Origin: Sphingomonas sp. Ag1
GTDB lineage: Bacteria > Pseudomonadota > Alphaproteobacteria > Sphingomonadales > Sphingomonadaceae
Length of the DNA: 64,000 nt
Direction: 5' to 3'
Assembly (NCBI RefSeq): GCF_000980895.1
Contig: NZ_LAZX01000085.1
Coordinates: forward strand, 1-64,000
Notes under the pieces: model-generated
The model's database searches: none
Told to the model about the DNA's origin: nothing
The model's input: the letters and a program-made list of their open reading frames with translations, nothing else
Position numbers and translations under genes: made by a program
Shown here: positions 34,146 to 43,981 of the stretch, piece by piece
Layout of the letters: the number at the start of each line of letters is the position of its first letter
Position numbering within the stretch: position 1 is the first letter of the stretch

Positions 34146-35471
34146 ATGAGCGTCCTTCGCCTGCCGCAGGACCGCGTTGAGGAGGCACGCCCCGCATCGG
34201 GCAGCGGCATGGACCGGGTGGTGCAGCGTCGCCGCCTGCCGCGCCTCGCGCTCATCGCCGCGGGCCTTGCCGTGCTGCTCGCCGCTTCGCTCCTCTTCTG
34301 GTGGTTCGCGCCGCGCGCCGGCAGCCAGTCGGTCGCCGCCAGCCGGCTCACCATCGCGACGGTGCAGCGCGGCACCTTTGAGGATTACATCCCGCTGCGC
34401 ACCCGCGTCACCCCGCTGGTGACGGTCTATATCGACGCGATCGAGGGCGGCCGGGTGGAGGAGGTGCTGGTCGAGGACGGCACCATGCTGGCCAAGGGAC
34501 AGCCGATCGCCATCCTCTCCAACGCCGAGCTGCAACTGTCGACGCTCGCCCGCCAGACCGAGGTCGAGCAGCAGATCAACAACATGCGCGCGCAGGAATT
34601 GAGCCTCGCCCAGACCCGCGTCGCCAATGAACGCGCCGTGCTGGAGGCGGAACTGGCGCTCGAAAAGGCGCAGCGGCTTTACGATCGCGAGGCGCCGCTC
34701 GCCGCCAAGGGCTTCGTCGCCGGCCGCCAGTTCGCCGATACGACCGATCAGTTGCGCTTCGAGCGGCAACGGCTCGCGGTGGTGCGCCGCGGCCGCGCCA
34801 CCGACGATCGGCTGCAGAACAGCCAGCTGTCGCAGCAGCGCGCCTCCACCGCCTCGCTCACCGCCGGGTTGCAGCTCGCCCGCGCCAATCTCGACGCGTT
34901 GAGGCTGCGCGCGCCGGTCGCGGGGCAATTGTCGGGCTTCTCGATCCAGGTCGGCCAGTCGATGCAGCGCGGCGAGCGGATCGGCCAGATCGATTCCCCG
35001 GGGCGCAACAAACTGCAGGCCGGCGTCGACGAATTCTTCCTCGGTCGCGTCGCGACAGGGCAGGTGGCGCGGATCGACGCCGGCGGGCGCAGCTACCGGG
35101 CACGTGTCACCCGCATCCTGCCGCAGGTGCAGAACGGCCAGTTTCAGGTCGAGCTGCAATTCCTCGGTGAGGAACCACAGGGGTTGCAGCGCGGCCAGAC
35201 GGTGCAGGCGCGCCTGACGCTCAGCGATCCGTCGCCCGCTATCCTGGTGCCCTATGGTGCCTTCCTCAACGACACCGGCGGCGCGTGGGTCTTCGTCGCC
35301 GCGCCGGACGGGCGCTCGGCGGTGCGCCGCACGGTCCGCCTCGGCCGCCGCAATGCCGATCATGTCGAGGTGCTCGACGGCCTGTCGCCGGGCGAGCGTG
35401 TGATCATCTCCCCCTATACCGGGTTCGCCGACAAGGACGTGCTCGATCTTGCCCAAGGAAAGGACGTTTGA
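34146..35471 (+). CDS. HlyD/MacA-type periplasmic adaptor protein
   Basis: 441-aa membrane fusion protein of a tripartite or MacAB-like efflux system. One N-terminal transmembrane helix (LALIAAGLAVLLAASLLFWW), a lipoyl half-motif (GGRVEEVLVEDGTMLAKGQP), a long coiled-coil hairpin (residues about 130-260) and beta-barrel domains are visible. It overlaps the ATPase gene by one base (TGATG) and is the first large gene after the sigma-54 promoter. Confidence 0.9.
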   Translation: MSVLRLPQDRVEEARPASGSGMDRVVQRRRLPRLALIAAGLAVLLAASLLFWWFAPRAGSQSVAASRLTIATVQRGTFEDYIPLRTRVTPLVTVYIDAIEGGRVEEVLVEDGTMLAKGQPIAILSNAELQLSTLARQTEVEQQINNMRAQELSLAQTRVANERAVLEAELALEKAQRLYDREAPLAAKGFVAGRQFADTTDQLRFERQRLAVVRRGRATDDRLQNSQLSQQRASTASLTAGLQLARANLDALRLRAPVAGQLSGFSIQVGQSMQRGERIGQIDSPGRNKLQAGVDEFFLGRVATGQVARIDAGGRSYRARVTRILPQVQNGQFQVELQFLGEEPQGLQRGQTVQARLTLSDPSPAILVPYGAFLNDTGGAWVFVAAPDGRSAVRRTVRLGRRNADHVEVLDGLSPGERVIISPYTGFADKDVLDLAQGKDV

Positions 35472-36151
35472 TGCTCCGTATGCGCGACGTGATGCGATTG
35501 TACCGGACCGACAGCGTCGAGACGGTCGCGCTCGACGGGATCGACCTGGATATCGCCGATGGCGAATTCGTCGCGATCATGGGCCCGTCGGGCTGCGGCA
35601 AATCGACGCTGCTCAACGTCATCGGCCTGCTCGATAGCCCGACCAGCGGCTCCTATGTGTTCGACGGCACCGAAGTCGCCGGCCTGCCCGAGGCGAAGCT
35701 CGCCGACTTTCGAAAGGCCAACATCGGCTTCATCTTCCAGAGCTTCAATCTGGTCGATGAACTGACGGTGCGCGACAATATCGAACTCGCATTGCTCTAC
35801 CACAATGTCTCCGCGAAGGAGCGGCGCGCGCGGGCGGAGGTGGTGATGGACCGCGTCGGCATCGCGCACCGCGCGCGCCATCGCCCCAGCCAATTGTCGG
35901 GCGGCCAGCAGCAGCGCGTCGCCGTCGCCCGCGCGCTGATCGCCGCGCCCAAGCTCATCCTCGCCGACGAGCCGACCGGCAACCTCGATACCAATCACGG
36001 GGAGGAGGTGATGCGCATGTTGCAGCAACTGAACGCCGAAGGGTCGACGATCGTCATGGTCACCCACTCGCCGGCGCATGCCGATTACGCCAGCCGCGTG
36101 GTCAACATGCTCGATGGCCGCGTCCTGCAGGAACGGCGCCGCGCGGCGTGA
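35471..36151 (+). CDS. ABC transporter ATP-binding protein (MacB/LolD type)
   Basis: 226-aa ATPase with Walker [10 protein letters not shown], signature [15 protein letters not shown], Walker [13 protein letters not shown] and the H-loop VTHSP. The sequence groups with LolD/MacB ATPases that drive FtsX-type mechanotransmission permeases. The start overlaps the adaptor gene stop; the permease gene follows 45 bases later. Confidence 0.94.
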   Translation: MLRMRDVMRLYRTDSVETVALDGIDLDIADGEFVAIMGPSGCGKSTLLNVIGLLDSPTSGSYVFDGTEVAGLPEAKLADFRKANIGFIFQSFNLVDELTVRDNIELALLYHNVSAKERRARAEVVMDRVGIAHRARHRPSQLSGGQQQRVAVARALIAAPKLILADEPTGNLDTNHGEEVMRMLQQLNAEGSTIVMVTHSPAHADYASRVVNMLDGRVLQERRRAA

Positions 36152-36196
36152 TCGCCATCGCCTGACCCCCACCTCGATCGAAAGCGACCGCCGGCC

Positions 36197-38692
36197 ATGT
36201 GGCGAAACTATCTCACCGTTGCGGTCAACGCCCTGGCGAAGAACCGCGCTTATTCGATCATCAACCTCCTGGGGCTGGCGATCGGCATGGCGGCGTGCCT
36301 GCTGATCCTCGTCTTCATCCGCTACGAAACCAGCTACGATCGCTGGCTGCCGCGCGGCGAGGATACCTATCAATTCCAGACGTGGATGCCCAATCCGCGC
36401 GATGGCGCGCCGTACATGCTGCAGATGTCGAGCTACATCACGGCCGAGCGGCTGAAGAAGGATTTCCCGCAGGTGGAGGCGGTCAGCTACGTGCTCGGCG
36501 GCACCCCCTCGATCCTCCGCCAGGGGCAGGTGAGCACGGCGGAAGACTATCTTACTGCCGACAATGATTTCCTCGCCGTGGTCGACCTGCCGATCCTGCG
36601 CGGGTCGAAGAACGCGCTGAACGCCCCCGACACCGCGGTGCTGACCCGGTCGGAGGCAATCCGCCAGTTCGGCACCGACGATGTCGTCGGCCGGACGCTC
36701 AGCCTCATTCAGAAGGGCAAGACCTATGATTACCGCGTCAATGCGGTGCTTCAGGATCTGCCCAAGAACTCGCACCTTCGCATCAACGCGGTCGTGCGGC
36801 GTGATTTCGGCTCCTATTTCACGCAGGAACCCGAATTCCTCACCTGCTGGCAATGCCAGTCCGGCTGGGTCTATGCCCGGCTGAAACCCGGCACCGACGC
36901 CGACGCGCTGAACGCGCAGCTTCCCGCCTGGGAGAAACGAAACATCCCCGACGAAAATCTCGCCGGCACGCGCTACAATGCCGGCGACGATACCGACTGG
37001 GCACTCGTTCCGGTGGCGGACGTTCACCTCGGGGTCGCGCAGGCCGGCTCGATGGCGCCGGGCAACGATCACCGCTCGATCGTCACCTTCGCCATCATCG
37101 CGGTGCTGATCCTGCTGATGGCGGTGGTGAACTTCACCAACCTTGCCACTGCCCGCGCCGGCCAGCGCGCCCGCGAGGTCGCGCTGCGCAAGGTGCTGGG
37201 CGCGACGCGCCGCCAGCTGATCGTTCAGTTCGTCGGTGAATCGCTGCTGATCGCCGCCATCGCCGTCGCCATCGCGCTGGCGCTGGGTGAGCTGCTGGTC
37301 CGCCCCTTCGCCGCCTTCCTCGGTGCCGACCTGCGCTTCAGCTATTTCGGCGCCGACGGCATGTTGTGGCCGGCGCTCGCGCTGATGCTGATCGTCGGTG
37401 TCGCCGGCGGCCTCTACCCCGCCTTCTTCCTGTCGCGCTTTCAGCCGGCCAGCGTGCTGAAGGCGAACAAGTCCTCCACCGAGACCCCCGGCACCGGCAT
37501 GCTGCGCAACATGCTCGTGGTGGCGCAATTCGCCATCTCGATCGGCCTCATCATCTGCACCGCGATCGTCTACGGCCAGACCGTCTACGCCCGCTCGGTC
37601 GATCCCGGCTACCAGCGCGATCACCTGCTGCAGGTCGGCAACATGAGCCGCTACCAGTTGATCGGCCGGGGCGAGCAGATTGCCGAGCGGATGAAGCGCG
37701 TGCCCGGGGTCGTCGCGGTCGGCCGCACCGACATCGGCGTCGCGACGCAGAACACCAACACCACCGGCGTGCTCGTTCCGGGCAATCCGCAGCCCGTCGC
37801 GCTCGGCCGCTACCGCGTCGACCACGACTTCCGCGACGCCATCGGGCTTCAGCTCGTCGCCGGTCGCTGGTTCGACCCTGCCCGCCCGATGGACGATCAG
37901 ACGCTCTCCTTCCCGGAGGATCCGGCCGAGGTCCGCGCATTGGTCGCCCGCGGCGCCAATGTGGTGGTCAACGAATATGCCGCGCGAAAGCTTGGCGCCG
38001 CCGATCCCGCGGCGGCGCTCGGCAAGACCTTCCGCATGGCGCTGGGCGAGCAATATGGCGACGTGCCGATCACGGTCGTCGGCGTTGTGCGCGATTCCCG
38101 CTTCCGCTCGGTGCGCGAGCCGCTGGAGCCGATCGTGTTCATCGGTTCGCGTGAGGGGCCCTCGACCATGGTGATCCGCTACGACGGTGATCCCGCCGCC
38201 GTCCGCGCCGCGGTCGAGCGCGAGTGGCGTGCCGCCGCCAGCGACGTACCGTTCGAGGGAAAATTCAGCGAGGCGATTATCGAGGATCTCTACGATGCGG
38301 AGGAAAAGCGCGCGCAGATCTTCGCCGGATTCGCGGTGCTCGCGGTGGTGATCGCCTGCCTCGGGCTGTTCGGCCTCGCCGCCTTCACCGCCGAGCGCCG
38401 TACGAAGGAGATCGGCATCCGCAAGGTGCTGGGCGCGCGCACGATCGATATCGTCCGGCTGCTCGTCTGGCAGTTCAGCCGCCCGGTGCTGATCGCCAAC
38501 CTCATCGCCTGGCCGGTCGCCTGGTGGGCGATGCGTGACTGGCTGAACGGCTTCGACACGCGCATGGCGCTGACCCCGGTGCCGTTCTTCCTCGCCGGCG
38601 GCGTCGCGCTGGGAATCGCGGTCGTCACCATCGCCGGCCATGCGTTCAAGGTCGCCCGCGCCAACCCGATCCGCGCGCTGCGCTACGAATAG
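36197..38692 (+). CDS. FtsX-like ABC permease with MacB periplasmic domains
   Basis: 831-aa permease with two copies of the MacB_PCD plus FtsX architecture: a transmembrane helix at residues 21-42, a large periplasmic domain to about 300, three helices to about 430, a second helix and periplasmic domain (about 460-710), then three C-terminal helices. The RKVLGATRRQL and RKVLGARTIDI coupling motifs occur after each half. With the adaptor and ATPase it forms an export or envelope-stress machine; the substrate is not evident. Confidence 0.92.
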   Translation: MWRNYLTVAVNALAKNRAYSIINLLGLAIGMAACLLILVFIRYETSYDRWLPRGEDTYQFQTWMPNPRDGAPYMLQMSSYITAERLKKDFPQVEAVSYVLGGTPSILRQGQVSTAEDYLTADNDFLAVVDLPILRGSKNALNAPDTAVLTRSEAIRQFGTDDVVGRTLSLIQKGKTYDYRVNAVLQDLPKNSHLRINAVVRRDFGSYFTQEPEFLTCWQCQSGWVYARLKPGTDADALNAQLPAWEKRNIPDENLAGTRYNAGDDTDWALVPVADVHLGVAQAGSMAPGNDHRSIVTFAIIAVLILLMAVVNFTNLATARAGQRAREVALRKVLGATRRQLIVQFVGESLLIAAIAVAIALALGELLVRPFAAFLGADLRFSYFGADGMLWPALALMLIVGVAGGLYPAFFLSRFQPASVLKANKSSTETPGTGMLRNMLVVAQFAISIGLIICTAIVYGQTVYARSVDPGYQRDHLLQVGNMSRYQLIGRGEQIAERMKRVPGVVAVGRTDIGVATQNTNTTGVLVPGNPQPVALGRYRVDHDFRDAIGLQLVAGRWFDPARPMDDQTLSFPEDPAEVRALVARGANVVVNEYAARKLGAADPAAALGKTFRMALGEQYGDVPITVVGVVRDSRFRSVREPLEPIVFIGSREGPSTMVIRYDGDPAAVRAAVEREWRAAASDVPFEGKFSEAIIEDLYDAEEKRAQIFAGFAVLAVVIACLGLFGLAAFTAERRTKEIGIRKVLGARTIDIVRLLVWQFSRPVLIANLIAWPVAWWAMRDWLNGFDTRMALTPVPFFLAGGVALGIAVVTIAGHAFKVARANPIRALRYE

Positions 38693-38784
38693 CGGCCGCC
38701 GCCACGCTTGTTCGCCCCTGTCGGCCGTGCGATAGGCGCCGCCCTTTCGGCGGGTCTCGCCACGACCAACAAGGGAGACATCGC

Positions 38785-40080
38785 GTGGACAGCGCCGCCA
38801 CTGCGCTCGGCCTCGATTTCGGCACCACCAACACCGTCGCCGCGCTGGCCGACGGCACGGGCGAATCGCACCTCGTCTCCTTCGCCGGTGATCGCGCCAC
38901 CGGCCCGGTATTCCGCTCGGCGTTATGCTTCTGGGAGGATGAGGACGCGTGGAACGGCATCGCACATGAGGCGGGGCCCTGGGCGATCGGCGAATATCTC
39001 GATTCCCCGCTCGACAGCCGCTTCGTGCAATCGTTCAAGACCGTCGCGGCCAGCGCCTCGTTCGAACGCGCGCTGATCTTCGGCAAGCCGTTCCGCTTCG
39101 AGGATCTGGGACAGCGTTTCCTGCAGCGGCTCGTCGCGCACAGCGGCGGCCGGCTCGATCGCCGCCCGCGCCGCGTCATCGTCGGCCGTCCAGTCGAATA
39201 TGCCGGCGCGCGGCCCGATCCGGCACTCGCGCGGCAACGCTATGACGCGATGCTGGCCGATTTCGGGGTAGAGCTTCACTATGTCTATGAACCGCTCGGC
39301 GCCGCGTTCAGCTATGCCGCGCGGCTGACGGAACCAGCGACGATCCTGGTCGCCGATTTCGGCGGCGGCACGACCGATTTCTCGATCGTCCGGGTCGAGG
39401 CGCCCGGCGCCGCGCGCCGCTGTGTCCCGCTCGCCTCCGCCGGCATCGGTATTGCCGGCGATCGCTTCGACCAGCGCATCGTCAGCCAGCTGCTGCTGCC
39501 GCTGCTGGGCAAGGGCGGCCACTATCGCTCGTTCGGCAAGGTGCTCGACATTCCCGGCGGCTATTTCGCCGATTTCGCCGATTGGTCGCGCCTCGCCATG
39601 ATGCGCAACCGTCGCACGCTGGAGGAGCTTCGCCGGCTTCAGCGCGATTGCATCGATCCCGTGCCCATCGGCCGAATGATCGCGCTGATCGAGCATGAAC
39701 AGGGTTTCCCGCTCTACGATGCCGTGGGGCAGGTGAAGCGCGCGCTGTCGCAGGGGGAGGAGGCGGTGTTCCATTTCGAGGGCGGCGGTGTCGCCCTGCG
39801 TGCGCCCGTCACGCGCGAAGCGTTCGAACAATGGATCGCCGACGACCTCATCCGGATCGAGGCGGCGATGGACGTGGCATTGGCGCGCGCCGCAACCGAC
39901 GCGGCCGCGATCGACCGCGTGTTCCTCACCGGCGGTTCGTCGCTCATCCCCGCGATCCGCGCGATCTTCGACCGCCGCTTCGGCAGTGAGCGGATCGCCA
40001 CCGGCGGCGAACTCACCTCGATCGCGCATGGCCTGGCGCTGATCGGCGAACAGCCCGATCTCGCCGGCTGGACCGCCTGA
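38785..40080 (+). CDS. Hsp70 family protein (YegD-like)
   Basis: 431-aa actin-fold ATPase with DFGTTNT (phosphate 1), VADFGGGTTDFSIVRV (phosphate 2) and FLTGGSSLIPAIR (adenosine motif). It lacks the DnaK substrate-binding domain and matches the YegD group of Hsp70-like proteins, whose role is poorly defined. GTG start with AAGGGAG upstream. Possibly transcribed with the efflux operon 92 bases before. Confidence 0.88.
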   Translation: MDSAATALGLDFGTTNTVAALADGTGESHLVSFAGDRATGPVFRSALCFWEDEDAWNGIAHEAGPWAIGEYLDSPLDSRFVQSFKTVAASASFERALIFGKPFRFEDLGQRFLQRLVAHSGGRLDRRPRRVIVGRPVEYAGARPDPALARQRYDAMLADFGVELHYVYEPLGAAFSYAARLTEPATILVADFGGGTTDFSIVRVEAPGAARRCVPLASAGIGIAGDRFDQRIVSQLLLPLLGKGGHYRSFGKVLDIPGGYFADFADWSRLAMMRNRRTLEELRRLQRDCIDPVPIGRMIALIEHEQGFPLYDAVGQVKRALSQGEEAVFHFEGGGVALRAPVTREAFEQWIADDLIRIEAAMDVALARAATDAAAIDRVFLTGGSSLIPAIRAIFDRRFGSERIATGGELTSIAHGLALIGEQPDLAGWTA

Positions 40081-40088
40081 CACCAAAG

Positions 40089-40119
40089 GGCCCGGCCGCA
40101 GCGAACCTGCGACCGGGCC
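40089..40119. terminator. Bidirectional terminator hairpin
   Basis: Stem GGCCCGG / CCGGGCC with an inner GCAG / CTGC stem between convergent genes (Hsp70-like and TonB receptor). It is followed on the plus strand by TGGCTTTT and can serve both directions. Confidence 0.7.
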
Positions 40120-40165
40120 GTGGCTTTTCGAGAAAAGGGCAGGGGCGCTCACCCCCGCCCAATGC

Positions 40166-43033
40166 TCAGAAGCGAATGCGCCCGCCGACCGTGATGTACC
40201 GCCCGATCGTGTCGTACAGCAGCGGGTCCACCACGCGCGACGTGCCGAGCGAGATGTTGTTGGTGTCCGACGGCGGCGGATCCTTGTCGAACAGATTGTT
40301 GATCGACAGGAACAGCTCCGGCTTGGCGTTGCCCGCCTCGATCTGCTGGCGGATCGTGAGGTTGGTGTAGAATACCGCCGGGACATGATCCTGGTCGATC
40401 GTGACCGGCGGGATCACGCGGCGATGCGCGCCGATGAACCGCTCCTGGATCGCGATGGTGGTGCCGCCCGACGTATAGGTCGCCTGCAGGTTCGCGCGCC
40501 AGCTCGGGAAGGAACCCGTGCCGGCATATTGCACCGCCGCCACGCCGCGCGCTTCCTGCGTGTAATTGTCGAGATAGGTGGCAATCCCGCGCAGGCTCAG
40601 CTGCCCGCCGGCAAAGCGCGTCTGGTAGCTCGCGTCGAAGTCGATGCCCGAAATGTCCACGGTCGCGATGTTCAGCGCGACGCCGTTGACGTCGGTCAGC
40701 CGCCCGTCGGCGCCGCGCACCGTCAGCGCGCACAGCCCCTGATCGCCGGCAAAGCACTGGTTGACCAGCTGCTGCGCCGACAGCGTCTGGATCGCGTCGT
40801 CGATCTTGATCTTGTAATAGTCGACCGAGAAGCCGAGCCCCGGCAGGAATTCGGGGCGATAGGACAGGCCGGCCGCGATCGTCTTGGCGCGCTCGGGCAG
40901 CAGGTCGGGGTTGCTGCCGGTGAAGGTGAACACGTTCTGCGTCACCAGATTGTTGTTGAACGGATCGACGATCGCCACGACGTTGCGCGAACGCGGCCCG
41001 AACAGGTCGCCGATATTGGGTGCGCGGATGTCCTGCGAATAGGTGCCGCGCAGCCGCAGGCCGGATACCACCTCGCTGGTCAGGCCCAGCTTCCACGTCG
41101 TCACGCCGCCGCTGGTGCTGTAATCGGTGCGGCGGATCGCACCGTTGAAGTCGATCGACTGCAGGAAATTGTCACCGCGATACAGCGGCACCAGCACTTC
41201 GCCGAACGCTTCCTTCACATTGTACCCGCCGCCCGACGGCTGCGGGTTGGTCGCGACGAACCCGATCCCCTGCGAAATCGGATCGACCGTGATCGTGCCC
41301 GACATGTCGCGATATTCGGCGCCCACCGCGGCCGCCACGTCGCCCGCCCAGGTGGAGAACAGATTGCCACGCACCGTCAGCGCGACGACGTCCTGCTTGG
41401 CGATCGACCGTGCGAAACCGGCACCCTGCTGATAGGCGCGCTGCTCCGCCGTCATTGGCGTCTGGCCGAACGGGTTCCACGCCACGCAGCCATTGTCGGG
41501 GTTGGTCAGCGACGAACGGCAGACGATCTGGCCGGTGGCCGGATTGACCACCGCATCCGCCGCCAGGCGCGTGTTGGCGTTGATCCGCTGGTTGCTGGTT
41601 TCCAGCAGGTACCGCGACTCGCCATGTTCGTAATAGCCGTCGATGGTGAACTGGCCGACCGTCGCCTTGAACCCGGCGGTCAGGTTCAGCGTCTTGGTCG
41701 TGTTGGTCACGCGGTTCTGGCCAAAGGTCATGTCGACCTTGCCCAGCTCGATCGCGCTATAGCCGTTGGCGGCCATCGCATTGCGCAGATTGTCGGGCAG
41801 GAAGGCGTTGTCCGCCTGCACCACCAGCGCCGCGGTGCCGATGAAGAACGGCGCCAGCAGCGGATATTCGCTGCGTGAATAGCCATAGGCACCCTCGGCA
41901 AAGACCGAGAAATTGTTGCTGAACTCATATTCGGCATGGCCGAAGATGTTCTTGGCGTTCAGTTCCGACACGATCGCCGCCGGGTAGCGCGGGCCGTCGC
42001 CGCCGACCTCGACCGTCCCGGTGAACAGCTCGCCGTGGCGATAGGCGGATTGCGAACCATCCGCGCCGAACTGGATGTCGCGCAGCGGCCCGGTGGTGAT
42101 CCGCGTCCCGTCGCGGCGCATCCCGGTGATCAGCCCGCCATAGGTCGCGGCCGCAAGGTTCACATTCTCGCGCAGCAGCAGCTGCGGCTGCCCCGCCTGG
42201 CCGGACAGCGGGTTGGGCACCATCGCCCAGCCGCGATTGGCCCATTCGCGCGCGCGCCCGTCGACCGGCGCCTGTTCGTTGATCGATCCGCTGATGACGA
42301 TGCTGCCGCGATCGTCGTCGAAGCCAAAGCCGGCCGATGCCTCGGCGGCCCAGCTATGCCCGTCGCCATGCGTCGAGATGCCGTTGCGCAGCTCGCCCAT
42401 CACGCCGCGGAATTTGGTGTCGAGCACGAAATTGACGACGCCCGCCACGGCGTCCGATCCATAGGCCGCCGATGCGCCGCCGGTCACGATGTCGACGCGC
42501 TTGATCAGCTGCTGCGGGAACATCGAAATGTCCGCAGTGCCGGTCACGCCCGACGCCGGCGGACGGCGCCCGTCCAGCAGCACCAGCGTGCGGGTGATGC
42601 CCAGGTTGCGCAGATTGGCAGTGCTCGACGTGCTCGATACCGATCCGCCCGGCGTGAAGCTCGGGGTCGACGGCCCGGTCGATCCGGTCAGCTGCGGCAA
42701 TTGGCGCAGCGCCTCGGTCAGGTTCGGCGCGGCGTTGCGCAGGTCCTGGCTCCCGACGACGGTGATCGGCGTCGGCGCCTGGTATCCGTTGCTGACGACG
42801 CGCGAACCCGTGACGATGATGTCACCATCGGTGGAGGAGGCCGATTCGCGCTCGGCCGATGCTGCCGGCTCCAGCGATTCGGTCTGCGACTGGCCGGGGG
42901 TGCCGGTCGGCGCGGTACCGGCGACCGCATCGTCGGGCACGGTGCCAAGGCCGGTCGGCGCGGTCTGCGCCGCCGCGCTGGTCGCACTGATGGCGATGAT
43001 GGAGCAGCACGCCAGCATGTTGATGAGCTTCAA
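40166..43033 (-). CDS. TonB-dependent receptor (large)
   Basis: 955-aa outer-membrane transporter. The signal peptide (LKLINMLACCSIIAISATSA) is followed by a Thr/Pro-rich stretch, the TonB-box-like DGDIIVTGSRVV, a plug domain with GGASAAYGSDAVAGVVNFV and a barrel ending GGRIRF. A TTG at 43033 is chosen as start because GGGAGAGG lies 6 bases upstream; ATG 43018 is the alternative, and the frame further up to 43135 is unlikely to be translated. Divergent from a TetR gene and an acid-degradation operon, so its ligand is probably that operon's substrate. Confidence 0.9.
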   Translation of the reverse strand: MKLINMLACCSIIAISATSAAAQTAPTGLGTVPDDAVAGTAPTGTPGQSQTESLEPAASAERESASSTDGDIIVTGSRVVSNGYQAPTPITVVGSQDLRNAAPNLTEALRQLPQLTGSTGPSTPSFTPGGSVSSTSSTANLRNLGITRTLVLLDGRRPPASGVTGTADISMFPQQLIKRVDIVTGGASAAYGSDAVAGVVNFVLDTKFRGVMGELRNGISTHGDGHSWAAEASAGFGFDDDRGSIVISGSINEQAPVDGRAREWANRGWAMVPNPLSGQAGQPQLLLRENVNLAAATYGGLITGMRRDGTRITTGPLRDIQFGADGSQSAYRHGELFTGTVEVGGDGPRYPAAIVSELNAKNIFGHAEYEFSNNFSVFAEGAYGYSRSEYPLLAPFFIGTAALVVQADNAFLPDNLRNAMAANGYSAIELGKVDMTFGQNRVTNTTKTLNLTAGFKATVGQFTIDGYYEHGESRYLLETSNQRINANTRLAADAVVNPATGQIVCRSSLTNPDNGCVAWNPFGQTPMTAEQRAYQQGAGFARSIAKQDVVALTVRGNLFSTWAGDVAAAVGAEYRDMSGTITVDPISQGIGFVATNPQPSGGGYNVKEAFGEVLVPLYRGDNFLQSIDFNGAIRRTDYSTSGGVTTWKLGLTSEVVSGLRLRGTYSQDIRAPNIGDLFGPRSRNVVAIVDPFNNNLVTQNVFTFTGSNPDLLPERAKTIAAGLSYRPEFLPGLGFSVDYYKIKIDDAIQTLSAQQLVNQCFAGDQGLCALTVRGADGRLTDVNGVALNIATVDISGIDFDASYQTRFAGGQLSLRGIATYLDNYTQEARGVAAVQYAGTGSFPSWRANLQATYTSGGTTIAIQERFIGAHRRVIPPVTIDQDHVPAVFYTNLTIRQQIEAGNAKPELFLSINNLFDKDPPPSDTNNISLGTSRVVDPLLYDTIGRYITVGGRIRF

Positions 43034-43334
43034 GACTTCCCTCTCCCTTGCACGCACCTTCGATCCACCCGGTCCCCGCGCGCTCCGTATCCTCGGATAT
43101 CGCTGGCAGGGCATGGCCGCAGGTCGACTGATCATCTTTTTAACGGATGAACAAGAATGCCTTTAATGCCCTTTCACACTTTGCTTTACAAGCGTGAAAA
43201 ATCGGGTCTATTCAGCGGCGAACGAAAAATGGGCGGGTGATGGCGAACGGCGACGGAATGGATGATCGGGGATGTGGCCAGCGTCGGGCGTTCCGTGGCC
43301 GATTGTCTCCGCTGGCAGGCCGGCGGCAGGCCGC
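43034..43334. promoter_or_regulatory. Divergent control region of receptor and tetR genes, with palindrome
   Basis: About 300 bp without a gene. AT-rich 43130-43200 holds the arms TTTCACACTT (43172-43181) and AAGCGTGAAA (43190-43199), 9 of 10 bases complementary around an 8-bp spacer, a fitting operator for the TetR-type protein encoded beside it. The rest shows no coding frame that I can support. Confidence 0.5.
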
Positions 43335-43979
43335 ATGACGGCCGCCACTGATCGCGGCGCGGCCGCCGGTGCGGCCCGTCTTGGGGCATCCGCACGCGAT
43401 ATCCTGCTCGACGCCGCGCGCGACCTGATGATCGAAACCGGCAGCAGCGATGTCTCGCTTCACGCCATCGCCCGCCGCGCCGGCGTCACCGCCCCGCTCG
43501 TGAAATATTATTTCGGTGGCAAGGAAGGGCTGCTCACCGCGCTGGTGGAGGCCGATACCAGCCGCTCGCTTACCCAGCTTGAGGGGCTGCTCGCGATGGA
43601 TGTGTCGGCCACCCAAAAACTGACCCTGCATGTCACTGGAATCATTCGCAATTATGCCCGTCACCCGTATTTGAACGGGCTGCTCAACCGCCTGGTGCGC
43701 GACTCTGGCAACGAGGCGTCGGAGCGGATCAAGGCCAATTTCGTCGAGCCGCTGATCAACGCCCAGCGCCGGATCATCGAGCAGGGGGTCGCCGCAGGCG
43801 AATTCCGCGCGATCGATCCCGACCACGCCTATTTCCTCATCGTCGGCGCCTGCCAGTATCTGTTCGCCACCCGCGTCCCCTTCGGCGACCTGATGAACGG
43901 CGCGCCCTCGCAGGACACGTTCGTGCGCACCTTCACCGCAGAGGCGGTGGACTTCATCCTGCGCGGGCTGCGACCCTAG
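43335..43979 (+). CDS. TetR/AcrR family transcriptional regulator
   Basis: 214-aa regulator with helix-turn-helix SLHAIARRAGVTAPLVKYYF (residues about 40-60) and a TetR_C ligand domain containing RHPYLNGLLNRLVRD. It stops 2 bases before the CoA ligase start, so it leads the operon it probably controls and is divergent from the TonB receptor. ATG 43335 is the best start; a longer frame from 43272 exists. Confidence 0.88.
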   Translation: MTAATDRGAAAGAARLGASARDILLDAARDLMIETGSSDVSLHAIARRAGVTAPLVKYYFGGKEGLLTALVEADTSRSLTQLEGLLAMDVSATQKLTLHVTGIIRNYARHPYLNGLLNRLVRDSGNEASERIKANFVEPLINAQRRIIEQGVAAGEFRAIDPDHAYFLIVGACQYLFATRVPFGDLMNGAPSQDTFVRTFTAEAVDFILRGLRP

Positions 43980-43981
43980 CC

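Noticed and set aside
35414..38965. 1183-codon open frame on the minus strand opposite the ABC transporter genes
   Set aside because: It is fully antisense to the ATPase and permease genes, whose domain motifs are complete. Its composition (Arg, Asp, Gly, His, Glu, Gln) is typical of antisense frames in GC-rich DNA.
43034..43135. N-terminal extension of the large TonB receptor
   Set aside because: It would place charged sequence before the signal peptide and has no ribosome site; the TTG at 43033 fits better.
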